11,989 bases of DNA. Origin: Clostridiales bacterium (lineage in GTDB: Bacteria > Bacillota > Clostridia > Christensenellales > Pumilibacteraceae). Below, one piece after another: positions 1 to 6,209 of the stretch. How positions within the stretch are numbered: position 1 is the first letter of the stretch; each line of letters opens with the position of its first letter. The notes below the pieces were generated by a model. That model saw only the letters and a program-made list of their open reading frames with translations. It had not been told where the DNA came from and ran no database searches. The position numbers and the translations under genes were made by a program. The stretch covers positions 1 through 11,989 of the forward strand of contig JAIEBL010000119.1 of the NCBI GenBank assembly GCA_029069015.1, given 5' to 3'.

Positions 1-270
1 ATCGGCGTGTATATCCAAACCATGGTGTACGACGGCGGGCTTGCCAATATCGACGTGGACATCATCTGCGAGAAAGAGAGCCACAAGTCGATCATCATCG
101 GCGAGAAGGGGAGCAAGCTCAAAACGATCGGCGAGCGTGCCCGCGTGGATATAGAAAAGCTTTTAAGATGCAAGGTGTATTTAAAGCTGTTCGTAAAAGT
201 GCGCACCGATTGGCGCAACAAAAAGAACGTGCTTTCGGATATCGGCTATAATCCCAAGAAAAATTTGTAA
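1..270 (+). CDS. era: GTPase Era, C-terminal KH domain (5' end outside window)
   Basis: This is the last 89 codons of Era, the ribosome-associated GTPase that binds the 3' end of 16S rRNA and helps mature the small ribosomal subunit. The frame is open from base 1, so the GTPase domain lies upstream of the window. What remains is the type II KH domain: a beta strand (IDVDIICEKESHKS), then IIIGEKGSKLKTIGERAR with the RNA-binding GxxG turn (GEKG), then a helix (VDIEKLL) and the family's closing block KLFVKVRTDWRNKKNVLSDIGY. This closing block is highly typical of Era. The GTG at base 7 is internal and not a start. The yqzL-like gene and recO follow on the same strand, as in Bacillus. Confidence 0.95.
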   Translation: MGVYIQTMVYDGGLANIDVDIICEKESHKSIIIGEKGSKLKTIGERARVDIEKLLRCKVYLKLFVKVRTDWRNKKNVLSDIGYNPKKNL

Positions 271-307
271 TGGCAGAATTTGGTAGGTTTCTATTTGCTC
301 GATTGAA

Positions 308-346
308 CCATACTATGTATGGGTAGGCAACCCATATAGGAGGTGG
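308..346 (+). promoter_or_regulatory. Leader of yqzL-like gene: two competing hairpins and strong SD
   Basis: Two short stem-loops share bases and cannot form together. CCATAC (308-313) can pair with GTATGG (317-322), and TATGGGT (318-324) can pair with ACCCATA (330-336) around the loop AGGCA. The second stem ends two bases before the Shine-Dalgarno sequence AGGAGG (338-343), which lies 10 nt before the ATG at 354. The pairing is seen directly in the sequence. Any regulatory role is inference, since the stems are short and could be chance. Confidence 0.4.
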
Positions 347-353
347 AAAGCGT

Positions 354-491
354 ATGGAACCCTACGGATTCAACGGATCGCTTACGCCGGCGGATATCGC
401 GTGGCTTTTGTTTTCCGAAACGGGCGAACCGGGCATGTATATGCTGTACAGCGAACTGAGAAAGGATAAAGAGCGCAGTATTTTCGATTAA
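354..491 (+). CDS. yqzL: YqzL-like small protein (45 aa)
   Basis: A 45-codon gene starts at ATG 354 behind an excellent ribosome binding site (AGGAGGTGG, 338-346) and ends with TAA at 489-491. The protein reads MEPYGFNGSL..., then WLLFSETGEPGMYMLYSEL and a charged tail KDKE. The pattern W-x-LF-x-x-TG-x(5)-Y-x-LY-x-EL matches the short YqzL family known from Bacillus, where the gene also sits between era and recO. Position, size and motif therefore agree. The family's function is not established. The 49-nt gap to recO and the shared strand suggest cotranscription with era and recO. Confidence 0.82.
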   Translation: MEPYGFNGSLTPADIAWLLFSETGEPGMYMLYSELRKDKERSIFD

Positions 492-540
492 GCGCGAGGA
501 CGAGCGAGAAGGGTACTGTGGCAAAAAGTGAGGACGCGAC

Positions 541-1182
541 ATGTTAGCAACCAAAGACGCGGATGCCATTTGTATCGACGCGAAGCGATACCGCGAAAAC
601 GACAAAATGCTGACGCTTTTTTGCGATAACGGCGAAACGGTAACGGCAGTGTGCAGAGGCGCGCTCAAAAACACGAGCAAACTGAAATATGCGTCTCAGC
701 TTTTTTCCGTCTGTACGTATTCGCTCAGCCCGTCTAAGGCGGGCTACTACATAGTAAGCGGCGCGACGCCTTCCGCGCTGTCTTTTCTTTCTCTCTCACA
801 AGACATAGAAGCGTTTGCGTACGGCTGCGTCTGCTGCGAAGCCGTGCGTCTTTCCGCACCGACCGAAAACCGCGAAATGTACGCGGCGCTTCTTTCCGCA
901 CTCGGCGAGTTTGCCGCGGGTGAAAACGTCAAATACGACATGGTCTGCGCGCGTCTGCTTTTGACCGCGTTTGTCAGCAACGGGTACGCGCCGTTGCTCG
1001 GGGCCGTCGGCACGCTTTGCCGCGCGGTGGAAGAAGCACCCGCAGGCAAGGTGTCTACGGTGGATCTTACCATAGCCGAGCGCAAGCTTTTGTTTAAAAG
1101 CGTCGTATCGCGCTTTACGAGCGTGTTCGGTCGGTTGCAAAGTCTGCCGTCGGCGCTCGCCCTGCAAAACGACAATGCGTAA
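541..1182 (+). CDS. recO: DNA repair protein RecO, short form
   Basis: RecO is the mediator of the RecFOR pathway. It binds single-stranded DNA and SSB and, with RecR, loads RecA at gaps. The 213-residue product has the N-terminal OB-fold signature: ENDKMLTLF (19-27), then VCRGALKNTSKLKYASQLFS (about 37-56), with the basic residues typical of RecO. A helical C-terminal half follows. The start at ATG 541 is supported by GTGAGGA ending 6-7 nt upstream. The protein is shorter than most RecO proteins (about 240-260 residues). At the point where the CxxC...CxxC zinc module normally follows a GYxPxL motif, it reads NGYAPLLGAVGTLC, so the zinc site is absent. No clear terminator separates it from ppdK, so read-through is possible. 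Confidence 0.9.
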   Translation: MLATKDADAICIDAKRYRENDKMLTLFCDNGETVTAVCRGALKNTSKLKYASQLFSVCTYSLSPSKAGYYIVSGATPSALSFLSLSQDIEAFAYGCVCCEAVRLSAPTENREMYAALLSALGEFAAGENVKYDMVCARLLLTAFVSNGYAPLLGAVGTLCRAVEEAPAGKVSTVDLTIAERKLLFKSVVSRFTSVFGRLQSLPSALALQNDNA

Positions 1183-1239
1183 TATACGGTTGATAGCGGA
1201 ATATGTGTATTGTTTTTGCCATGAATTGGCGTAAAACGG

Positions 1240-1269
1240 TTGCCACGCGCGCGGGGAGTGTGCTATAAT
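1240..1269 (+). promoter_or_regulatory. SigA-type promoter of ppdK
   Basis: The -35 box TTGCCA (1240-1245) and -10 box TATAAT (1264-1269) are separated by 18 bp. A TG one base before the -10 box makes it an extended -10. Transcription would start near 1276, giving a leader of about 35 nt that ends in the ribosome binding site AAAGGAG (1297-1303), 8 nt before ATG 1312. The boxes are read directly; activity is inferred. Confidence 0.75.
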
Positions 1270-1311
1270 AACTGTTGGTAAAATCTTAACTCAAAAAAAG
1301 GAGATAAACAA

Positions 1312-3963
1312 ATGGGGAACAAGAAAAAGTATTGCTACCTTTTTACCGAAGGTAACGCCAAGATGCGTGAGCTTTTGGGCGGCAAAGGCGCCAACCTCGC
1401 CGAGATGACGAACATCGGTCTGCCCGTACCGCAAGGCTTCACGATTTCCACCGAAGCCTGCACGCAGTACTACGAAGACGGTCGCAAGATCAACGCGGAC
1501 ATTCAAGCCGAAATCATGGAATACATCGACAAGATGGAAACCATCTGCGGCAAGAAGTTCGGCGACAAAGAGAATCCGCTTCTCGTATCGGTACGTAGCG
1601 GCGCACGCGCTTCCATGCCCGGCATGATGGACACCATCTTAAACCTCGGTCTTAACGAAGAAGTGGTCAACACCATCGCCAAGAAATCGGGTAACCCCCG
1701 TTGGGCTTGGGACTGCTACCGTCGGTTCATTCAGATGTTCTCCGACGTCGTTATGGAAGTCGGCAAGAAATACTTCGAGCAACTCATCGACAAAATGAAA
1801 GAGAAGAAGGGCGTGACGCAAGACGTAGAGCTTACCGCCGACGACCTTAAAGAACTCGCTTCTCAGTTCAAGAAAGAATATAAGTCGAAGATCGGCAAGA
1901 ATTTCCCCGACGATCCGAAAGAACAGCTCTTCGAAGCCATCAAAGCCGTATTCCGTTCGTGGGACAACCCCCGCGCGAATATCTACCGTATGGACCACGA
2001 TATTCCGTACAGCTGGGGCACGGCCGTTAACGTACAGATGATGGCGTTCGGCAACATGGGCGACAACTGCGGCACGGGCGTTGCGTTCACGCGTAACCCC
2101 GCGACGGGCGAAAAAGGCCTTATGGGTGAATTCCTTACCAACGCGCAAGGCGAAGACGTGGTTGCGGGCGTTCGTACCCCCATGCCGATCGCAAAGATGG
2201 CGGAAGTGTTCCCCGACGTATACAAACAGTTCCTCAAAGTTTGCGAAATTCTGGAAGACCATTACCGCGACATGCAGGATATGGAGTTTACCGTAGAAAA
2301 CGAGAAGCTCTATATGTTGCAGACGCGTAACGGCAAGCGCACTGCCGCCGCCGCCATCAAGATCGCTTGCGACCTTATCGACGAAGGCATGATCACCGAG
2401 CAGGAAGCGCTTATGCAGATCGACGCCAAGTCGCTCGACATGTTGCTTCACCCGACGTTCGACGTTAAGGCGCTCAAAGACGCCGACAAGAACAACGTGG
2501 TAGGCAAGGGTATTGCGGCTTCCCCCGGCGCGGCTGCGGGTACGATCGTGTTCACGGCAGAAGACGCGGTTACCGAGGGCAAGAAAGGCAAGAAAGTTAT
2601 CCTCGTTCGTCTTGAAACCAGCCCCGAAGATATCGAGGGTATGAAGTATGCGCAAGGCATCTTGACGGTTCGCGGCGGCCAAACCTCGCACGCGGCGGTC
2701 GTTGCGCGCGGCATGGGTACCTGCTGTGTTTCGGGCTGCGGCGACATCAAAATGCACGAAGAAGAAAAATACTTCGAGCTTGCGGGCAAGACCTTCCACG
2801 AAGGCGACGCACTCAGCCTTGACGGCTCCACAGGTAACATCTACGATTGCATTATCAAGACCGTTCCCGCCGATCCTAACTCAGGCTACTTCGGACGGAT
2901 CATGTCGCTTGCCGACAAATACAAGGCATTGGGCGTTCGCACCAACGCCGACACGCCCGCAGACGCAAAACAGGCGGCTGCCTTCGGCGCACAAGGTATC
3001 GGTCTCTGCCGTACCGAGCATATGTTCTTCGCGCCCGAGAGAATCGGTGCGTTCCGCGAAATGATCTGCTCGGATACGCTCGAAGAACGCGAAGCGGCGC
3101 TTGCCAAGATCGAGCCCATGCAACAGGCTGACTTCGAAGGCTTGTTCGAAGCGCTCGGCGGTTATCCCGTTACGATTCGTTTCCTCGATCCGCCTCTCCA
3201 CGAATTCGTTCCCACTGAGGAAGCGGACATCGAAGCTCTTGCGAAAGCGCAGAATAAGAGCGTAAAACGCATCAAAGAAATCATCGACAGCTTGCACGAG
3301 TTCAACCCCATGATGGGTCACCGTGGTTGCCGTCTGACGGTTACGTATCCCGAAATCGCCGTTATGCAGACCAAAGCGGTCATCAAGGCGGCGATCAAGG
3401 TGCAGAAGAAACACGCCGATTGGAAAGTCGTTCCCGAAATCATGATCCCGCTCACGGGCGAAGTCAAGGAAATGAAGTTCGTAAAAGACATCGTCGTGAA
3501 GACCGCCGACGAAGTTATCAAAGCGGCGAAAGCCAACCTCAAATACGAGGTAGGCACGATGATCGAGATCCCGCGTGCGGCGATCACCGCCGACCAGATC
3601 GCGCAGGAAGCCGAGTTCTTCTGCTTCGGCACGAACGACCTTACGCAAATGACGTTCGGCTTCTCGCGTGACGACGCAGGCAAGTTCCTTAACGCCTACT
3701 ATGCAAACAAGATTTACGAAAGCGATCCGTTTGCACGTCTCGACCAAACCGGCGTAGGCGCCCTTATGGAAATGGCGGTAGAAAAGGGAAGAAAGACCCG
3801 TCCTCAGCTTCACTGCGGTATCTGCGGCGAACACGGCGGCGACCCTTCGAGCGTAGAGTTCTGCCACAGCATCGGCCTCACGTACGTTTCCTGCTCGCCT
3901 TACCGCGTACCCATCGCACGTCTTGCCGCTGCGCAAGCAAATATTAAGAACCCGAGAAAGTAA
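1312..3963 (+). CDS. ppdK: Pyruvate, phosphate dikinase
   Basis: Cytoplasmic enzyme that interconverts pyruvate + ATP + Pi and phosphoenolpyruvate + AMP + PPi. In anaerobic Firmicutes it often works in PPi-linked glycolysis. All three domains are present in 883 residues, the normal length. The N-terminal ATP-grasp region contains LLGGKGANLAEM and RSGARASMPGMMDTILNLGLN. The swivelling phosphohistidine domain has GGQTSHAAVVARGMG with catalytic His460. The C-terminal PEP/pyruvate barrel has GTNDLTQMTFGFSRDD and HCGICGEHGGDPSSVEFCH, with Cys838 the likely catalytic acid. The Thr458 two residues before the histidine is the kind of site targeted by the PPDK regulatory kinase/phosphorylase. It has its own promoter and a strong ribosome binding site. 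Its final codons (QANIKNPRK, stop) recur downstream at 8425-8454 and 11826-11850. Confidence 0.98.
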   Translation: MGNKKKYCYLFTEGNAKMRELLGGKGANLAEMTNIGLPVPQGFTISTEACTQYYEDGRKINADIQAEIMEYIDKMETICGKKFGDKENPLLVSVRSGARASMPGMMDTILNLGLNEEVVNTIAKKSGNPRWAWDCYRRFIQMFSDVVMEVGKKYFEQLIDKMKEKKGVTQDVELTADDLKELASQFKKEYKSKIGKNFPDDPKEQLFEAIKAVFRSWDNPRANIYRMDHDIPYSWGTAVNVQMMAFGNMGDNCGTGVAFTRNPATGEKGLMGEFLTNAQGEDVVAGVRTPMPIAKMAEVFPDVYKQFLKVCEILEDHYRDMQDMEFTVENEKLYMLQTRNGKRTAAAAIKIACDLIDEGMITEQEALMQIDAKSLDMLLHPTFDVKALKDADKNNVVGKGIAASPGAAAGTIVFTAEDAVTEGKKGKKVILVRLETSPEDIEGMKYAQGILTVRGGQTSHAAVVARGMGTCCVSGCGDIKMHEEEKYFELAGKTFHEGDALSLDGSTGNIYDCIIKTVPADPNSGYFGRIMSLADKYKALGVRTNADTPADAKQAAAFGAQGIGLCRTEHMFFAPERIGAFREMICSDTLEEREAALAKIEPMQQADFEGLFEALGGYPVTIRFLDPPLHEFVPTEEADIEALAKAQNKSVKRIKEIIDSLHEFNPMMGHRGCRLTVTYPEIAVMQTKAVIKAAIKVQKKHADWKVVPEIMIPLTGEVKEMKFVKDIVVKTADEVIKAAKANLKYEVGTMIEIPRAAITADQIAQEAEFFCFGTNDLTQMTFGFSRDDAGKFLNAYYANKIYESDPFARLDQTGVGALMEMAVEKGRKTRPQLHCGICGEHGGDPSSVEFCHSIGLTYVSCSPYRVPIARLAAAQANIKNPRK

Positions 3964-3966
3964 TAG
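3894..3966 (+). repeat. ppdK 3' end, copy A of the tail repeat
   Basis: This is the native end of ppdK and the reference copy of a three-copy direct repeat. Its last part, from CAAGCA through the double stop TAATAG, matches 8425-8457. The part GCAAATATTAAG...AACCCGAGAAAGTAA matches 11825-11850 with three substitutions and one missing base over about 30 positions. Alignment was by eye. Because the closing residues AQANIKN fit the PPDK family C-terminus, this copy is probably ancestral to the other two. Confidence 0.75.
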
Positions 3967-4020
3967 TATCTGATATTTGGTGTTTTAATTAAACGCTAAT
4001 CACAAGATATAGTAATTTGA

Positions 4021-4055
4021 GGCTTATTCCATAAAGGAGTAAGCCTTATTTTTAT
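4021..4055 (+). terminator. Intrinsic terminator after ppdK (copy A)
   Basis: The arms GGCTTATTCC (4021-4030) and GGAGTAAGCC (4036-4045) form a 10-bp stem with one T-G wobble around the loop ATAAA, followed by TTATTTTTAT. This is a standard rho-independent terminator for + strand transcription, placed 57 nt after the ppdK stop. The same 25-base hairpin recurs exactly at 8487-8511, and with changes at 11853-11875. Confidence 0.9.
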
Positions 4056-4120
4056 GCTCAAATTCTTCTAAAAAGAGTAAAAAACAACTTTCAAAGCTAC
4101 CGTTTCCACACAAGTTGAAC
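4021..4120 (+). repeat. Terminator-associated dispersed repeat, copy A
   Basis: The 75 bases after the hairpin (4046-4120) match 11877-11950 at about 63 of 75 positions by hand count, including the exact 20-mer CTTTCAAAGCTACCGTTTCC. The copy at 8512-8570 is strongly decayed and recognisable mainly from GAAAAGAATAAAGACAGC. On the - strand both good copies read F(N/D)LCGNGSFES followed by a hydrophobic run. Copy A stays open from the ATG at 4269 (81 codons) and stops inside the hairpin, while copy C has shifted frame. I treat it as a noncoding repeat, although a degraded coding origin is possible. Confidence 0.75.
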
Positions 4121-4194
4121 AATTTTTTCTCGTTTACATAGGGATGCGAGACCGGCGATAGAAGTGGTTGTTCCCATGCAAGCTGAAAGTTACT

Positions 4195-4246
4195 TATCGC
4201 CCCTTTAAGTATTGCATTCCACCCGTGGGATGTCAGGGTAGCGATA
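4195..4246. other. 52-nt imperfect palindrome (structured element)
   Basis: TATCGC-CCCT (4195-4204) pairs with AGGG-TA-GCGATA (4235-4246), giving a 10-bp outer stem with a 2-nt bulge. Inside it, ATTCCA (4216-4221) pairs with TGGGAT (4226-4231, one wobble) across a 4-nt loop. It lies between the ppdK terminator and the next promoter, so the DUF262 transcript would not include it. No T-run follows on either strand, so it is not an obvious terminator. It could be a protein-binding site or the end of a small mobile repeat. Nothing else was recognised between 4121 and 4268. Confidence 0.45.
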
Positions 4247-4268
4247 GATTTGTGAGTGTGGTAAGTCA

Positions 4269-4297
4269 TTGACTTTCATATTTATTTGTGATAGAAT
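4269..4297 (+). promoter_or_regulatory. SigA-type promoter of the DUF262 operon
   Basis: TTGACT (4269-4274), a 17-bp spacer, and TAGAAT (4292-4297) preceded by TG one base upstream form an extended -10 promoter of near-consensus quality. Transcription would start near 4304, leaving a leader of about 130 nt before ATG 4436. Confidence 0.75.
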
Positions 4298-4318
4298 TTA
4301 CTAACATTTAATTAAATT

Positions 4319-4408
4319 ATGGTACGTGGTTGGATTGTCAACCGTATAGATATTGAAGCGCGAGTCGACGTTTACGTCAAGGCAGAAGAATATATAGATT
4401 TTGAATAA
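4319..4408 (+). other. Doubtful 29-codon reading frame in the DUF262 operon leader
   Basis: ATG 4319 to TAA 4408 encodes MVRGWIVNRIDIEARVDVYV plus KAEEYIDFE. It begins about 15 nt after the predicted transcription start, has no ribosome binding site, and matches nothing I recognise. Its codons (GCG, GTC, GAC, AAG) look more like the GC-richer host genes than the following operon. It may therefore be a scrap of an older gene end rather than a real leader peptide. A stop lies two codons before the ATG. Confidence 0.2.
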
Positions 4409-4435
4409 CTTTTAATCATTAAAGAGGAGAATATT

Positions 4436-6208
4436 ATGAGCGAGGTCGTTTTAGAAACGCGAAAAGTTGCTAAAATAACGGGGAAGTTTGTTATACCGTC
4501 TTATCAACGCGGCTATCGTTGGGATATAGAAGTAACAAGGTTGCTGGATGATATATACGAGAATGGTAGCAAACCTTATTGTTTGCAGCCGATTGTAGTG
4601 AAGCAAAGCGATGACGGGTTTATCGTTATAGACGGACAGCAGCGGTTGACAACAATTTATCTGATTTATAAATATTTTTATGATGTTTTTGGCGGAAGGG
4701 GTGCATCTCTTCCAAATTTTACTCTCAATTACAAGATTCGTGAAGCGTCTGCGGAATATCTGTTAAATCTTGATTTTAATCGCAGGGACGAAAATATTGA
4801 TTTTTATTATATGGCGAATGCTTATGATTTGATTGATAAATGGTTCAGTCAGTGTCCGTCGGATGAGGAAAAGTTCGCGGCAATCAACAATATACGTACT
4901 TATTTTGTTCAAAACGTAAGTATCATTTGGTATGAAACCGATTCTACCGAAGACGAGCGTGCGTTGTTTACCCGCCTCAATATCGGAAAGATTCGGTTGA
5001 CGAATGCCGAACTTGTGAAGGCGATGATGCTTAGTAAAAGCTACAATCCTAAGATTACGGATGAGCGGAAAAATGAAATTTCCATACAATGGGATTTGAT
5101 TGAACGGGAATTGAAAAATGATTCATTATGGTATTTTCTTACCAACAATAATGGAAAACACTATCAAACACGTATTGATCTTATTCTTGATTTAATTGCC
5201 GAAAAATCTAATTCGGAAAAAGAAGAATATTTTACATTTTTCAAATTTTCCCAAAGAAGCAAGAACGAAGATATAACGAAAATATGGGAAGATATCTTAC
5301 ATAGATTCTTGATTCTGAAAGGATGGTATAATGATAGGGAATTGTATCATAAGATTGGTTATCTAATCGCCACAGGTGACAGTAAATATTGCCTTTCCGA
5401 AATCTTTCGAAAATCAAAAGGAATAGAAAAGTCAAAATTTAATAAGCTTTTGGATAAACTTATTCGCGAGAGTGTAAGTTTAAATAAAAAAGGTACAAGT
5501 CATGACGAAAAGAAACACTATCACGAGCTTGACTATACAAACTCTACAGATAAACGTATGTTACAAAGAATACTACTCCTTTTTAATGTGGAAAGCGTTC
5601 TTGAAATTAAAGATAAGCAAAAATTTCCATTTGATGTATATAAATCGCCCGATGAAGGTGTCGTTTGGAGTTTAGAACATATTCATGCGCAACATTCGGA
5701 GAGCTTGAAAGATGAAAAGCAGTGGCGTCGTTGGTTGGAAGAACACAAAGCGGCTATTGAAATTTTAGATAAAGGGCTTAGCGAAGAAGAACGGCATGGG
5801 GATATTCTTAACGAGTTAACGGAAATATTGCAAAGGGCAACTATTGGGTCGACTAACTTCAAAAATTTGCAAGAACAAATTGAGCGGGTATTGTCTGCAG
5901 ATGGCGGAGAGGGAATACATCACATTGGTAATTTGGCAATTTTGAATACAAAAAACAATGCGGCAATAAATAATTCAGTGTTTGCCGTCAAGCGTAAACA
6001 TATAATTGAACTAGACATGAAAGGACAGTTTATCCCGCCTTGCACCAAAAATGTGTTTTTGAAATATTATTCGATGTCAGAAGGGACAAACCTATACTAT
6101 TGGGGACACAATGATTACGTGGCATATATAAAGGAAATCAATAGACTGCTTAAGGATAAATATCTTGAGGAAGAAATTTCGACAGCGGCAGTAGAGGAAG
6201 TAGAATAA
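4436..6208 (+). CDS. DUF262/DUF1524 GmrSD-like endonuclease
   Basis: This 590-residue protein has the two-domain build of GmrSD-type enzymes. The N-terminal DUF262 (ParB/Srx-like, GmrS) domain shows IPSYQRGYRW (20-29), IDGQQRLTT (65-73) and FTRLNIGKIRLTNAELVK (178-195). In relatives DGQQR belongs to the nucleotide-binding site. The C-terminal DUF1524 (GmrD, HNH-type) module shows SLEHIHAQH (412-420; His415 and His417) and HHIGNLAILNTKNNAAINN (from 495; Asn499), followed by F-x-x-KRKHI. Both active sites look intact. GmrSD, BrxU and SspE relatives cut modified or phosphorothioate-marked DNA and protect against phage; the target here is unknown. Start ATG 4436 has AAAGAGGAG 6 nt upstream. It is the first gene of an AT-rich operon, with one base between its stop and the next ATG. 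Confidence 0.88.
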   Translation: MSEVVLETRKVAKITGKFVIPSYQRGYRWDIEVTRLLDDIYENGSKPYCLQPIVVKQSDDGFIVIDGQQRLTTIYLIYKYFYDVFGGRGASLPNFTLNYKIREASAEYLLNLDFNRRDENIDFYYMANAYDLIDKWFSQCPSDEEKFAAINNIRTYFVQNVSIIWYETDSTEDERALFTRLNIGKIRLTNAELVKAMMLSKSYNPKITDERKNEISIQWDLIERELKNDSLWYFLTNNNGKHYQTRIDLILDLIAEKSNSEKEEYFTFFKFSQRSKNEDITKIWEDILHRFLILKGWYNDRELYHKIGYLIATGDSKYCLSEIFRKSKGIEKSKFNKLLDKLIRESVSLNKKGTSHDEKKHYHELDYTNSTDKRMLQRILLLFNVESVLEIKDKQKFPFDVYKSPDEGVVWSLEHIHAQHSESLKDEKQWRRWLEEHKAAIEILDKGLSEEERHGDILNELTEILQRATIGSTNFKNLQEQIERVLSADGGEGIHHIGNLAILNTKNNAAINNSVFAVKRKHIIELDMKGQFIPPCTKNVFLKYYSMSEGTNLYYWGHNDYVAYIKEINRLLKDKYLEEEISTAAVEEVE

Positions 6209-6209
6209 T

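Noticed and set aside
1201..1240. Possible terminator after recO (GCCA...TGGC near 1218-1230)
   Set aside because: The stem is only 4 bp and no T-run follows on the + strand.
1639..2799. 386-codon antisense frame within ppdK (and another of 351 codons at 2881-3936)
   Set aside because: These are long only because of the regular codon use of ppdK. Their products are rich in Arg, His and Val with no domain, and ppdK itself is certain.
4024..4269. 81-codon frame on the - strand (ends in LCGNGSFES... and a hydrophobic stretch)
   Set aside because: It lies over the terminator and the dispersed repeat, has no ribosome binding site, and its relative at 11853-11950 is frameshifted. Kept as a repeat observation, not a gene.
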